Source: Planctomycetota bacterium
GTDB taxonomy: Bacteria; Planctomycetota; UBA1135; GCA-002686595
DNA: 38,824 bases
Direction of reading: 5' to 3'
Assembly (NCBI GenBank): GCA_029259655.1
Contig: JAJDET010000318.1
Span: 1-38,824 of the forward strand
The notes beneath the pieces were generated by a model, which saw nothing but the letters and a program-made list of their open reading frames with translations, was not told where the DNA came from and searched no databases. Position numbers and translations under genes: made by a program. Shown piece after piece: positions 22,941 to 30,138 of this stretch (position 1 is its first letter; each line of letters starts with the position of its first letter).

Positions 22941-22966
22941 CGAGAGGACCCACCACGAGGCCTGAC

Positions 22967-23752
22967 ATGAAGCACGGGAAGAAGACCCTGGCCCTCCCGG
23001 CCCTGCTCCCCCTCTCCCTCCTGGCCGCCGCGACCGGCTGCCACTACCACGACGACGACGACGACGACCACTTCACGATCGTGGCCTCCGGGTTCGAGAT
23101 CGAGCCCAACGACGAGTCGGCGTCGCCGCACTTCCTCGGCGTCCTGCGCCACCAGGAGTCGATGGTGTACGAAGGGCACGCGATCGCCGGGGACGAGAAC
23201 GACCCGACGAAGGACCCCTACGACGGCTTCGCGATCGCGCTCACCGCGCCCAGCGAGATCGAGTTCGCGCTCCACTTCGACGACTTCGACGGCGAGCTCG
23301 ACGTGTGGATCTACGACCCGGCGCTGAACGACTTCGCGCTCTTCTTCGAGGACGACTTCAGCCCCGAGCGCGGCGTCTTCATCGTCGAGGAGCCGGTGCT
23401 CGACTTCCAGATCGTCGTCTTCGCCTACACGGGCGAGACCGACTACACGCTCGAGATCTCGGCCCGGCACATCCCGATCTTCTCCCAGTCGGCACCGGCG
23501 GCGACCTGGCGCGGGAGCGTCCGCGAGGCGGCCGGCTTCCCGAGCTTCGAACGCGACACCACGGCGACCCTGCGCCAGCGCGCGCGGGACGGATACCTCG
23601 GCCGGCCGCTCGCCGACCTCGACCTCGACCTCGAAGCCGCCGAAGCGCCCTTCCAGGTCGGCGCGTTCCACTTGATCGATTCCCTGGGCGGAGTGACCTC
23701 GCTCCCGATCCTCCAGACGCCCCGCGGAGTCCCGGTGGTCGCCATCGAGTGA
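22967..23752 (+). CDS. Lipoprotein with Asp tract and pre-peptidase-like (PPC) beta domain
   Basis: 261 residues. The ATG at 22967 begins a signal peptide with lipobox AATGC (Cys25). Immediately after the Cys comes 'HYHDDDDDDH', an His/Asp cluster that could bind metal. Residues 40-165 have the pattern of PPC domains: 'EIEPNDESASP', then 'DPYDGFAIALT' and 'FDGELDVWIYDP', ending 'GETDYTLEIS'. These domains are common as accessory modules on secreted proteins. The C-terminal 90 residues are not recognised. The gene stands alone behind the possible sigma-54 promoter and long leader, and is convergent with the pseudouridine synthase gene. Function unknown. Confidence 0.75.
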   Translation: MKHGKKTLALPALLPLSLLAAATGCHYHDDDDDDHFTIVASGFEIEPNDESASPHFLGVLRHQESMVYEGHAIAGDENDPTKDPYDGFAIALTAPSEIEFALHFDDFDGELDVWIYDPALNDFALFFEDDFSPERGVFIVEEPVLDFQIVVFAYTGETDYTLEISARHIPIFSQSAPAATWRGSVREAAGFPSFERDTTATLRQRARDGYLGRPLADLDLDLEAAEAPFQVGAFHLIDSLGGVTSLPILQTPRGVPVVAIE

Positions 23753-23773
23753 ACCTCCTTCGGAGTGGCAACG

Positions 23774-23806
23774 GCGGGCGGTGGTCCCTCGCGGATCGCC
23801 GCCCGC
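23774..23806. terminator. Hairpin between convergent genes
   Basis: GCGGGCGGTG (23774-23783) pairs with CGCCGCCCGC (23797-23806), one G-T pair, 13-base loop. It lies between the lipoprotein stop and the pseudouridine synthase stop and may serve both strands. There is no T-run. Confidence 0.4.
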
Positions 23807-23813
23807 TCTCCGT

Positions 23814-24497
23814 TCAGCCGGAGACTCCCGCGAAGGGGCGCCACCAGGGGCGATCCGGAGGAGCGCTCTCGACGCACACGCGTTCGTCCCGGGTCGGGTG
23901 TGCGACGACGAGACGCGCGGCGTGCAGTGCGATGCTGCGATCCTCGAGGGCGCGGGCCGCGCCGTACTTGAGGTCGCCGACGAGCGGGCAACCGAGGGTC
24001 CGCATGGCGACGCGCAGCTGGTGCGGGCGACCGGTCTCGGGGTGGAGCTCGACCAGCGTCCGCTCGCGGTCCCGGGCCAGGACTCGCCAGCGCGTGCGGG
24101 CCTCACGGGCTCCCTCCATCGGCCCCCGCACGGCCCGGACGTGGTTCGTGGAGCGATCCTTCAGGAGCCACTGCTCGACCTCGCCCGCGTCCTCGGGCGG
24201 GCCCCCCTCGACGACGCCCAGGTAGCGCTTCTCCACTTCACGCTCGCGAAAGCAGCGGGTGAGGCGTTCCGCCGCCTTGCTCGTCCGCGCGAACAGCACG
24301 ACCCCGGAGACCGGACGGTCGAGGCGGTGGACGACGCCCAGCCAGGCTCGTCCCGGCTTCTCGAACTCGACCTCGACGTGGCGCCGCGCCTGATCGAGGA
24401 GCGACTCGTCCGCGCTCGAGTCCGGTACGCAGGGCAAGCCGGCCGGCTTCGCCGCGGCGAGCAGGTGGTTGTCGCAGAGGAGGACGGAGAGCGCCAT
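23814..24497 (-). CDS. RluA-family RNA pseudouridine synthase
   Basis: 227 residues. The ATG at 24497 (MALSVLLCDNHLLAAAKPAG) gives the normal family N-terminus. The catalytic motif is 'HRLDRPVSG' with Asp60. Other marks are 'FREREVEKRYLGVVEG', 'ELHPETGRPHQLRVAM' and 'LGCPLVGDLKYG'. There is no N-terminal S4 domain, so it is a short RluA/TruC/RluC-like enzyme; the target uridine in rRNA or tRNA cannot be deduced. It is divergent from mqnA, with 57 bases between start codons. Confidence 0.92.
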   Translation of the reverse strand: MALSVLLCDNHLLAAAKPAGLPCVPDSSADESLLDQARRHVEVEFEKPGRAWLGVVHRLDRPVSGVVLFARTSKAAERLTRCFREREVEKRYLGVVEGGPPEDAGEVEQWLLKDRSTNHVRAVRGPMEGAREARTRWRVLARDRERTLVELHPETGRPHQLRVAMRTLGCPLVGDLKYGAARALEDRSIALHAARLVVAHPTRDERVCVESAPPDRPWWRPFAGVSG

Positions 24498-24509
24498 GAC
24501 GAGCGCGGG

Positions 24510-24515
24510 AGTGTA
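24510..24515 (-). promoter_or_regulatory. -10 box TACACT for the pseudouridine synthase gene
   Basis: AGTGTA on the plus strand reads TACACT on the minus strand, 12 bases before the ATG at 24497, leaving a leader of about five bases. Its GCTACACTCC context is the same as that of the amidohydrolase promoter. Confidence 0.4.
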
Positions 24516-24541
24516 GCGAGCCCGCCGCTCTGCGAATCCGC

Positions 24542-24547
24542 TAGACT
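24542..24547 (+). promoter_or_regulatory. -10 box TAGACT for mqnA, leaderless placement
   Basis: TAGACT ends seven bases before the ATG at 24555; no ribosome site lies between. Same GCTAGACTCC context as the glyQS promoter. Confidence 0.45.
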
Positions 24548-24554
24548 CCGCGGC

Positions 24555-25349
24555 ATGCGCTCTCGCGCGTGTCTCCGCATCGGAACCGTCCCCTTCCTCG
24601 TCGCGCGTCCGCTGGACTCCGGCCTCGAGGACGAGGTGGAGCTCGTGTGCGACGTCCCGGCGAGGCTCGTGGCGAAGCTGCGCGAGGGAGAGCTCGACGT
24701 CGCGCTCGTCTCCAGCATCGAGCTCTTCCGCCGGCCCGGATACCGCTACGTCGACGGGCTCGCCGTCGCGGGGAAGGGCCACGTGAGCAGTGTTCAGGTC
24801 TTCCTGCGGCGTCCACTGGCGGAAGTGCGGACGATCGCCCTCGACCCGCGCAGCCGAGCGGCCGCGAGCCTGGTGGCCGTGCTCCTCCCCGACCGCGAGC
24901 TCGTGGAGGTCGGCCTCGACGACGACCCGCGCGAGGCCTCCGCCGACGCCTGGCTCCGGATCGGGGACGAGGCGTTGCGCGAAGCCCTGGTGGACGACGC
25001 CCCCCCCGTGTTCAACCCCTCCGCGACCTGGACGGAGGTCACGGGGCTGCCGTTCGTCTTCGCGGCCTGGATCGTCCGCCCCGGCGTCGACGTCGAGCCC
25101 CTGCTCACCGCCCTCGCCCGCGCCCGGGCGCGCGGCGCGTCACGGATCGAGGAGCTCGCGACCGAGGCGGCGACGCGCTGGTCGATCCCGCACGCGGCCG
25201 CGCGGACCTACCTGGCCGAGGAGTGTCTCTTCGAGCCCGGCGCCGCTCTGCGCGCGAGCCTCTTCGAGTTCCGGGACCGCGCGGCTCGCGTCGGCCTCTG
25301 CGAGCCGGACCTCGAGCCCGAAGCCGTCGAGGGTTTGCGTGTCCCCTAG
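24555..25349 (+). CDS. mqnA: Chorismate dehydratase MqnA
   Basis: 264 residues. It dehydrates chorismate to 3-[(1-carboxyvinyl)oxy]benzoate, the first step of futalosine-dependent menaquinone synthesis. The periplasmic-binding-protein-like fold is recognised from 'RIGTVPFLVARPLDSGL' (usually 'IGtv.flNarPL'), 'LVAKLREGELDVALVSSIE', 'SSVQVFLRRPL..VRTIALD', 'AWLRIGDEAL' and 'TGLPFVFAAWIVRPGVD'. Length is normal. The ATG at 24555 is supported by this N-terminal motif. The last codons overlap the next small gene. mqnC and mqnE, which act later, are at 16.3-18.6 kb; MqnB and MqnD are not in the window. Confidence 0.93.
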   Translation: MRSRACLRIGTVPFLVARPLDSGLEDEVELVCDVPARLVAKLREGELDVALVSSIELFRRPGYRYVDGLAVAGKGHVSSVQVFLRRPLAEVRTIALDPRSRAAASLVAVLLPDRELVEVGLDDDPREASADAWLRIGDEALREALVDDAPPVFNPSATWTEVTGLPFVFAAWIVRPGVDVEPLLTALARARARGASRIEELATEAATRWSIPHAAARTYLAEECLFEPGAALRASLFEFRDRAARVGLCEPDLEPEAVEGLRVP

Positions 25350-25524
25350 GTTGATCGAGGACGGCGCCTGCCCACACTGTGGCAAGGAGCTCCCGGAGCC
25401 GAAACCGCGGTCGTGTCCTTCCTGCGGCGGATCGCTCCAGAAGCGCTACCTGACCTGCGGTTGCCTCTCCAGCGCGCCCGCGGCCGTCATCCTCGCCTTC
25501 GCGCTGCGGTGGCTGGTCGGCTAG
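25339..25524 (+). CDS. Small zinc-ribbon protein with a C-terminal membrane segment
   Basis: 61 residues from a GTG at 25339 inside the end of mqnA (a TTG at 25351 is an alternative). Two CxxC pairs, 'CPHCGKEL' and 'CPSCGGSL', form a typical zinc ribbon, followed by 'TCGC'. A hydrophobic stretch (about residues 43-59, 'APAAVILAFALRWLVG') could span the membrane. The overlap with mqnA suggests co-translation, but zinc-ribbon miniproteins like this occur in many contexts and no role in quinone synthesis can be claimed. Codon use resembles its neighbours, and the frame is closed by TAG. Confidence 0.65.
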   Translation: MSPRLIEDGACPHCGKELPEPKPRSCPSCGGSLQKRYLTCGCLSSAPAAVILAFALRWLVG

Positions 25525-25528
25525 AGCA

Positions 25529-25557
25529 TTGAACGCGCTCGTCCCGCTCCATAGATA
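25529..25557 (+). promoter_or_regulatory. Candidate promoter of the topoisomerase VI operon
   Basis: TTGAAC (25529-25534), a 17-base spacer and TAGATA (25552-25557). It begins five bases after the stop of the zinc-ribbon gene and would leave a leader of about 40 bases. The match to consensus is moderate. Confidence 0.4.
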
Positions 25558-25602
25558 GAACCCTTCGGTCTCCTCCAGCGAGCGTTCCGCGAGGGCTCCA
25601 GC

Positions 25603-27399
25603 TTGACTCCCAAGAACCCCACGACGGCCCCCACCCTGTTCGACCTCGAAGCACCCGTGGCCAAGAAGACAAAACGGACGACCGGCGCGAAGGCGACCAA
25701 GAAGGCGGGGACCACCCGCAAGAAGCCCGCGGCGAAGGCCAAGCCGGCGACCGGCACGCGCCGCAGGACCTCGGCCGAGACGATGGCCTCGCGTCAGCGC
25801 GAGATCTCCGTCTCGGAGTTCTTCACCAAGAACCGCCACCTGCTCGGGTTCGACTCACCGCTCAAGGCGCTCCTGACCGCGGTCAAGGAGGCCGTCGACA
25901 ACTCGCTCGACGCCTGCGAGGAGGCCGGCGTCCTGCCCGAGATCTCGGTCGAGATCGAGCAGACCGGCGAGAGCCGCTACAAGATGTCGGTCGAGGACAA
26001 CGGCCCCGGGATCGTCGAGGAGCAGGTAGGGAAGGTCTTCGGGAAGCTGCTCTACGGGTCCAAGTTCCACAAGCTCAGCCAGAGCCGGGGCCAGCAGGGC
26101 ATCGGGATCACGGCCGCCGGGATGTACGGCCAGCTCACGACCGGCAAGCCGATCCGCATCCTCTCGAAGACCGGCAAGCGCCGCGACACGCACGAGTTCC
26201 TGCTGACGATCGACACCGCCCGCAACCGGCCGGACATCCACGACACGAAGATCGCGAAGTGGGAGAAGGACCACGGCACGCGGGTCGAGATCGAGATGGA
26301 GGCCCGCTATCAGAAGGGCCTGCGCTCGGTCGACATGTACCTGAAGCAGACGGCCATCGCGAACCCGCACCTGACGCTCCACTACACCGATCCGGCCGGC
26401 GAGAAGGTCACCTACGAGCGCAACACGAAGGAGCTCCCGCCGGAGACGATCGAGATCAAGCCGCACCCGCACGGGGTCGAGCTGGGCGTCTTGATCGCGA
26501 TGCTGAAGGAGACGAAGTCGCGCTCGCTCTCGGGCTTCCTCAAGGAGGAGTTCAGCCGCGTCGGCACCAAGGTGGTGAAGGACGTGATCGCGACGGCCGG
26601 CAAGGGCCTCTCCGAGAAGTCCTACCCCTCGCGCATCGCGCGCGAGGAAGCCTCGGCGCTCCACGCGGCGATCCAGAAGACGAAGATCTCGGCGCCTTCC
26701 ACCGACTGCATCGCGCCCATCGGCGACGACCTGATCCTCAAGGGTCTGAAGAAGGAGATCGAGGCCGACTTCTACTACGCGTCGTCACGACCGCCGGCCG
26801 TGTACCGCGGCAACCCGTTCCAGATCGAGGTCGGCATCGCCTACGGCAAGCCGGGCGGCGTGGGCCTCGAGGTCACCGACGAGGGCCGCATCCGCAAGAA
26901 GAAGAACTCGGCCGAGGTGACCGAGGACCTGGTCAGCGCCGCGGACGAGCCGATTCGCGTGCTGCGTTTCGCGAACCGCGTCCCGCTGCTCCACCAGCAA
27001 TCGGCCTGCTCGATCAACAAGGGCGTCGTGCAGACGAACTGGCGTCAGTACGGGCTCCAGCATCCGCGTGGCGCACTTCCGATCGGACCGATGGCGGTGC
27101 TCGTGCACATCGCGAGCGTGTGGGTGCCGTTCACGTCCGAGTCGAAGGAGGCCATCGCCAGCTACCCGGAGATCCTCAAGGAGATCCGGCTCGCCCTCCA
27201 GGAGTGCGGGCGCAAGCTCGGCACCTACATCCGCAAGGGCAAGCGCCTCAAGCGCGAGTTCGAGAAGCGCTCCTACATCGAGAAGTACATCCCGCACATC
27301 GGGATCGCGCTGCAGGAGATCCTGGACCTCTCGGACGGGCAGCGGGACGACACCGTCGAGACGCTCGAGGACGTGCTCCACAAGAGCCGCAAGTTCTAG
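25603..27399 (+). CDS. top6B: DNA topoisomerase VI subunit B (ATPase subunit)
   Basis: 598 residues from the TTG at 25603 (GAGGG eight bases upstream). A GTG at 25657 (start '[12 protein letters not shown]') is a good alternative, because subunit A begins almost the same way. After a Lys/Ala/Thr-rich tail (to about residue 60) the GHKL domain shows '[14 protein letters not shown]' (N box), 'VEDNGPGI' (G1) and '[17 protein letters not shown]' (G2). The transducer domain shows '[17 protein letters not shown]' and '[16 protein letters not shown]'. The ending '[13 protein letters not shown]' is that of archaeal Top6B. It powers strand passage in the A2B2 type IIB enzyme. Such enzymes are standard in archaea and plants but sporadic in bacteria. 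Confidence 0.95.
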   Translation: MTPKNPTTAPTLFDLEAPVAKKTKRTTGAKATKKAGTTRKKPAAKAKPATGTRRRTSAETMASRQREISVSEFFTKNRHLLGFDSPLKALLTAVKEAVDNSLDACEEAGVLPEISVEIEQTGESRYKMSVEDNGPGIVEEQVGKVFGKLLYGSKFHKLSQSRGQQGIGITAAGMYGQLTTGKPIRILSKTGKRRDTHEFLLTIDTARNRPDIHDTKIAKWEKDHGTRVEIEMEARYQKGLRSVDMYLKQTAIANPHLTLHYTDPAGEKVTYERNTKELPPETIEIKPHPHGVELGVLIAMLKETKSRSLSGFLKEEFSRVGTKVVKDVIATAGKGLSEKSYPSRIAREEASALHAAIQKTKISAPSTDCIAPIGDDLILKGLKKEIEADFYYASSRPPAVYRGNPFQIEVGIAYGKPGGVGLEVTDEGRIRKKKNSAEVTEDLVSAADEPIRVLRFANRVPLLHQQSACSINKGVVQTNWRQYGLQHPRGALPIGPMAVLVHIASVWVPFTSESKEAIASYPEILKEIRLALQECGRKLGTYIRKGKRLKREFEKRSYIEKYIPHIGIALQEILDLSDGQRDDTVETLEDVLHKSRKF

Positions 27400-27425
27400 T
27401 GGCCGATTCCCAACAAAGCACCGTC

Positions 27426-27650
27426 ATGACTGGACAAGGATCGACCGGCAACGTCATCGCTGCGGTGTGCAGCTTCTTCATCCCCGGGCTCGGACAGCTC
27501 GTCCAGGGACGCATCCTCGCGGCCGCGTTCTTCTTCGTGTCGGTGGGCGTCGGGTACTTCTTCTACTTCCTCATCATCCCGGCGATCCTCGGCTTCCTCC
27601 TCCACGCCTGGTCGATCGTCGGCGCCGCCCTCTACAAACCGGGCTCCTGA
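27426..27650 (+). CDS. Small membrane protein encoded between the topoisomerase VI subunits
   Basis: 74 residues from the ATG at 27426, 26 bases after the top6B stop; top6A starts five bases after its own stop. There are two closely spaced hydrophobic segments (about 11-24 and 28-68), with 'CSFFIPGLGQLVQGR' between a short polar N-terminus and the membrane part. The 'PGLGQ.y.G' motif is shared with TM2-like and other small membrane proteins. No catalytic residues are visible. The tight spacing on both sides shows that it belongs to the operon, but a mechanistic link to DNA topology is not evident from the sequence; it may be a passenger gene. Confidence 0.75.
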   Translation: MTGQGSTGNVIAAVCSFFIPGLGQLVQGRILAAAFFFVSVGVGYFFYFLIIPAILGFLLHAWSIVGAALYKPGS

Positions 27651-27655
27651 CCCCC

Positions 27656-28855
27656 ATGGCGAAGAAGAAGACGACGGCCAAGAAGGCCACGACCGCGGCA
27701 CCGCGCAAGGCGAAGACCACGACGGTCAAGCGCGCCCCGGTGAAGCTCGGGACGCTCGACAAGAAGACGCTGACCTTGATCGAGCGCACCGCGGAGCGCG
27801 TGCAGTCCTCGATCGGCAAGCGCCTCCTGCCCGAGCTCAAGTTCCCGGTCCGCTCCCTCTCGAACGTCAAGTACGACAAGAAGATCGGCTACTTCGAGCT
27901 GGGTCGCGGCCGCAAGTCGCGCGCGCTCTCGGTCAACACGGTCAAGAACTTCGCCCAGACGCTGCGGCTCATGTCCATCAGCAAGGACATGGTCGAGAAC
28001 AACGACTTCGCCACGAAACGGGAGGCGTACTACGTCAGCAAGAACTGGGGCGACTGCAAGTTCAACGAGCAGAGCGAGTCCGACGCCGTGATGGACGACA
28101 TCGAGGCCCTGGCGAGCCTCGACGGCCTCTCGCGCGAGCAGCTGCGCTACTACCCGGAGGAGCACGGCGGCTCGGTCGCCGGCGCCCTGACGGTCATCGA
28201 CCGTGACACGGAGACCGGAGCGCCGATCCGGATCGACTGCACGGGCTTCGGCACGGGCTCCTACTCGATCCCCCACTCGGTCGAGCACCTCAAGTTCGAG
28301 ACCGACGCCAAGTTCGTGCTGGTGATCGAAACCGGCGGCATGTTCCAGCGCCTGAACAACCACAAGTTCTGGAAGATCGCGAACTGCATCCTGATCGAGA
28401 TGGGCGGTGTTCCGACACGCGCCACGCGCCGCTTCGTGCGCCTGCTCGCGGACTCGAAGAAGATCCCGGTCTACTGCTTCGTCGACTGCGACCCCTACGG
28501 GATCGCCAACATCTACCGCACGCTCAAGGTCGGCTCGGGCAACGCCGCCCACATCAACCGCTTCTTCTGCGTGCCGCAGGCCCAGTACCTGGGCGTCACG
28601 CCCCAGGACATCGTCGACTTCAAGCTCGAGGACGCGACGCACCCGCTGCAGGCGGTGGACATCAAGCGCGCCAAGGACGCTCTCAAGAACGACCCGTTCT
28701 TCCAGAGCCACAAGCCCTGGACGAAGGCCCTGAACCAGCTCCTCAAGATGGGCCAGCGCGCCGAGCAGCAGGCGCTCGCGAAGTGGGGCCTCAACTTCGT
28801 GATCGAGGAGTACTTGCCGCGCAAGCTCGCGGACAAGAAGAACTTCCTGCCTTGA
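27656..28855 (+). CDS. top6A: DNA topoisomerase VI subunit A (Spo11-like cleavage subunit)
   Basis: 399 residues from the ATG at 27656. It is the DNA-cleaving subunit, homologous to Spo11. After a basic tail (residues 1-30, Lys/Ala/Thr repeats) comes the winged-helix/CAP-like domain with 'FATKREAYYVSKNW'; the catalytic Tyr is one of Tyr125/Tyr126. The Toprim domain has Glu in 'VIETGGMF' and the DxD motif in 'CFVDCDPYGI', which bind Mg2+. 'GVPTRATRRFVRLLAD' and 'PVYCFVD' are typical of the family, and the C-terminus 'KWGLNFVIEEYLPRKL' is intact. Length is near the archaeal norm. It is the last gene of the operon and is followed immediately by a dispersed repeat. Confidence 0.95.
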   Translation: MAKKKTTAKKATTAAPRKAKTTTVKRAPVKLGTLDKKTLTLIERTAERVQSSIGKRLLPELKFPVRSLSNVKYDKKIGYFELGRGRKSRALSVNTVKNFAQTLRLMSISKDMVENNDFATKREAYYVSKNWGDCKFNEQSESDAVMDDIEALASLDGLSREQLRYYPEEHGGSVAGALTVIDRDTETGAPIRIDCTGFGTGSYSIPHSVEHLKFETDAKFVLVIETGGMFQRLNNHKFWKIANCILIEMGGVPTRATRRFVRLLADSKKIPVYCFVDCDPYGIANIYRTLKVGSGNAAHINRFFCVPQAQYLGVTPQDIVDFKLEDATHPLQAVDIKRAKDALKNDPFFQSHKPWTKALNQLLKMGQRAEQQALAKWGLNFVIEEYLPRKLADKKNFLP

Positions 28856-28859
28856 GCAA

Positions 28860-28954
28860 TGACTCGGCGCGCATCAGCGCGCGCCGAGAATGCCCTGCGG
28901 GCGGCTACGGCGCGCCCCGCGCGCCGGGGCGAGGCCTTCGGCCTCGCGGGGCGC
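28860..28954 (+). repeat. Full copy of a dispersed hairpin-rich intergenic repeat
   Basis: About 95 bases beginning five bases after the top6A stop. Internal hairpins are GGCGCGC.(ATCA).GCGCGCGCC, GCCC-TGC-GGGC, and GAGGCC-TTC-GGCCTC nested inside an outer GCGCCCCGC/GCGGGGCGC stem. It is nearly identical to 32199-32290. A further small hairpin CTTCTC/GAGAAG follows at 28954-28970. Probably acts at RNA level (3' end stabilising or terminating), like REP elements. Confidence 0.75.
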
Positions 28955-28981
28955 TTCTCTCTTGGAGAAGGTGACCCTCCC

Positions 28982-29488
28982 TCAGTGGGCCTCTTCCATG
29001 ATCACGAGTCGCGCGGACGGTTTGCGTGGAGTTCCGGCAGGGTGGAGAACTACTCCAATCATGTCGGTTACCGCGTCGTCGACGCCTCCTTCCCATTTCT
29101 CACCTGGGCGCTTCTTGACCCGAATGCGCAGGTACGAGAACCGACCGTCTGCCCACCAGCGCAGTTCCAGGCTCCCGTCTGTCTCTTGCGTCCATTCCGC
29201 GGAACCGTCGTAGGAAGTCCCGGGCGGGAGGCGTGGGTACATCCTCTTGATCGCTGTCTGTTGAGTCGGGCCCCATTTGGAATCGACAGGCGTTTCGGTC
29301 AGCGCGACCTCGTCGGGCATCTGGTGCTCGAACTCCCCCACGACTTTCAACGAGAACCTACGTCCGTAGGGGGGAAGCGCCTCCCGCATCTCTCTGGACC
29401 CGACGCTCTCGTCCTCCGACCCGCAGGAGAGAAGGCAGAGGACGACGGCGAGCGAGAATCGCATGGCACGGCTGCGTCGGGCGATCAT
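28982..29488 (-). CDS. Lipoprotein of unknown function
   Basis: 168 residues from the ATG at 29488, which overlaps the stop of the upstream VOC lipoprotein gene (ATGA); an internal ATG at 29464 is an alternative and would also begin a signal peptide. The signal sequence has an Arg-rich start and lipobox LLSC (Cys22). The mature part contains 'RRFSLKVVGEFEHQMP' near its start, two Trp-rich strands ('GSAEWTQETDGSLELRWW') and a basic 'RIRVKKRPGEKW' segment, and looks beta-rich. No family was recognised. Coupling to the VOC lipoprotein suggests a shared role at the same membrane. Confidence 0.7.
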   Translation of the reverse strand: MIARRSRAMRFSLAVVLCLLSCGSEDESVGSREMREALPPYGRRFSLKVVGEFEHQMPDEVALTETPVDSKWGPTQQTAIKRMYPRLPPGTSYDGSAEWTQETDGSLELRWWADGRFSYLRIRVKKRPGEKWEGGVDDAVTDMIGVVLHPAGTPRKPSARLVIMEEAH

Positions 29489-29991
29489 GACTCCCCGGTG
29501 AACATCGTCGCCCGGTCGACGAAGCAGATGCCGTTGCCGGACGGGTCGCGGGCGTAGAAGGACAGCTCGCCCCAGGGGCGTCGCGCGATCTCGCCGGCGG
29601 GCGGGCCGCCGACGGCGCCGGGCTCGAAGGTCGCCGCGGCGGCGCGGCAACGCTCGTAGGTGGCCTCGAGGTCGTCGACTGCGAAGTAGATCCACTCCGG
29701 GAGTGGCGTCGCGTCGTAGCCGTCGCCGTCGGCGCGCGGGTCGAAGCAGGCCAGGATCGTCTCGCCGCAGTGGAAGTAGTGGCGGCCGTCCGAGACGCGG
29801 ACTCCGGGGGACTCGAGGACCTGGGCGTAGAAGCGCGCGGCCTCCTCCAGGTCGCGGACGGGCAGGATCACGCGGAAGAGGGTCGGGCCCGTGGGCTCTA
29901 CCGCTGTTGGTGACTGCACGCCGGGGGCGGTTGTCGCCATGGCGCAGCCTGTCGACACGACGAGGGCGAGGGCGAGGCAGGTTCGGGTCAT
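29485..29991 (-). CDS. Membrane-anchored (lipoprotein) VOC/glyoxalase-fold protein
   Basis: 168 residues. The ATG at 29991 starts a lipoprotein signal peptide with lipobox STGC (Cys16), then a Thr/Pro-rich linker, and from about residue 36 a single VOC domain: 'FRVILPVRDLEEAARFYAQV', 'YFHCGETILACFDP', 'EWIYFAVDDLEATYERC' and 'RRPWGELSFYARDPSGNGIC'. The His/Glu positions expected for metal binding in VOC folds are partly present (His near 'HYFHCG', Glu in 'GELSFY'). Most VOC enzymes are cytosolic, so an exported, lipid-anchored copy is unusual. It is translationally coupled to the unknown lipoprotein downstream. The substrate is unknown. Confidence 0.83.
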   Translation of the reverse strand: MTRTCLALALVVSTGCAMATTAPGVQSPTAVEPTGPTLFRVILPVRDLEEAARFYAQVLESPGVRVSDGRHYFHCGETILACFDPRADGDGYDATPLPEWIYFAVDDLEATYERCRAAAATFEPGAVGGPPAGEIARRPWGELSFYARDPSGNGICFVDRATMFTGES

Positions 29992-30034
29992 CGGAGCTCC
30001 AGATCGGGGGTCGGGGTGGGAATGAAGCGTACGC

Positions 30035-30070
30035 GAGGGGGCCTTTCAGGAACCGAACAGGCCCTCCCTC
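30035..30070. other. Inverted repeat in the divergent region upstream of the four-repeat protein
   Basis: GAGGGGGCCT (30035-30044) and AGGCCCTCCCTC (30059-30070) can pair with a two-base bulge. It lies between two divergent genes and could be an operator or leader structure; no clear promoter boxes were seen beside it. Confidence 0.25.
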
Positions 30071-30138
30071 AAGCCCGTGCGACGTCCGGTCGATAGGACC
30101 TGAGTTTGGGAAGCCGTTTCCGTATCCGAAGGACCAGC

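Noticed and set aside
23044-23070. GAC/CAC tandem trinucleotide tract
   Set aside because: It simply encodes the His/Asp run after the lipobox; too short to claim as a phase-variable repeat.
28859-29557. Plus-strand frame starting in the repeat after top6A
   Set aside because: Its N-terminus is encoded by the repeat element and the rest is antisense to two lipoprotein genes. The similar start at 32198 is also repeat-encoded, which explains their resemblance.
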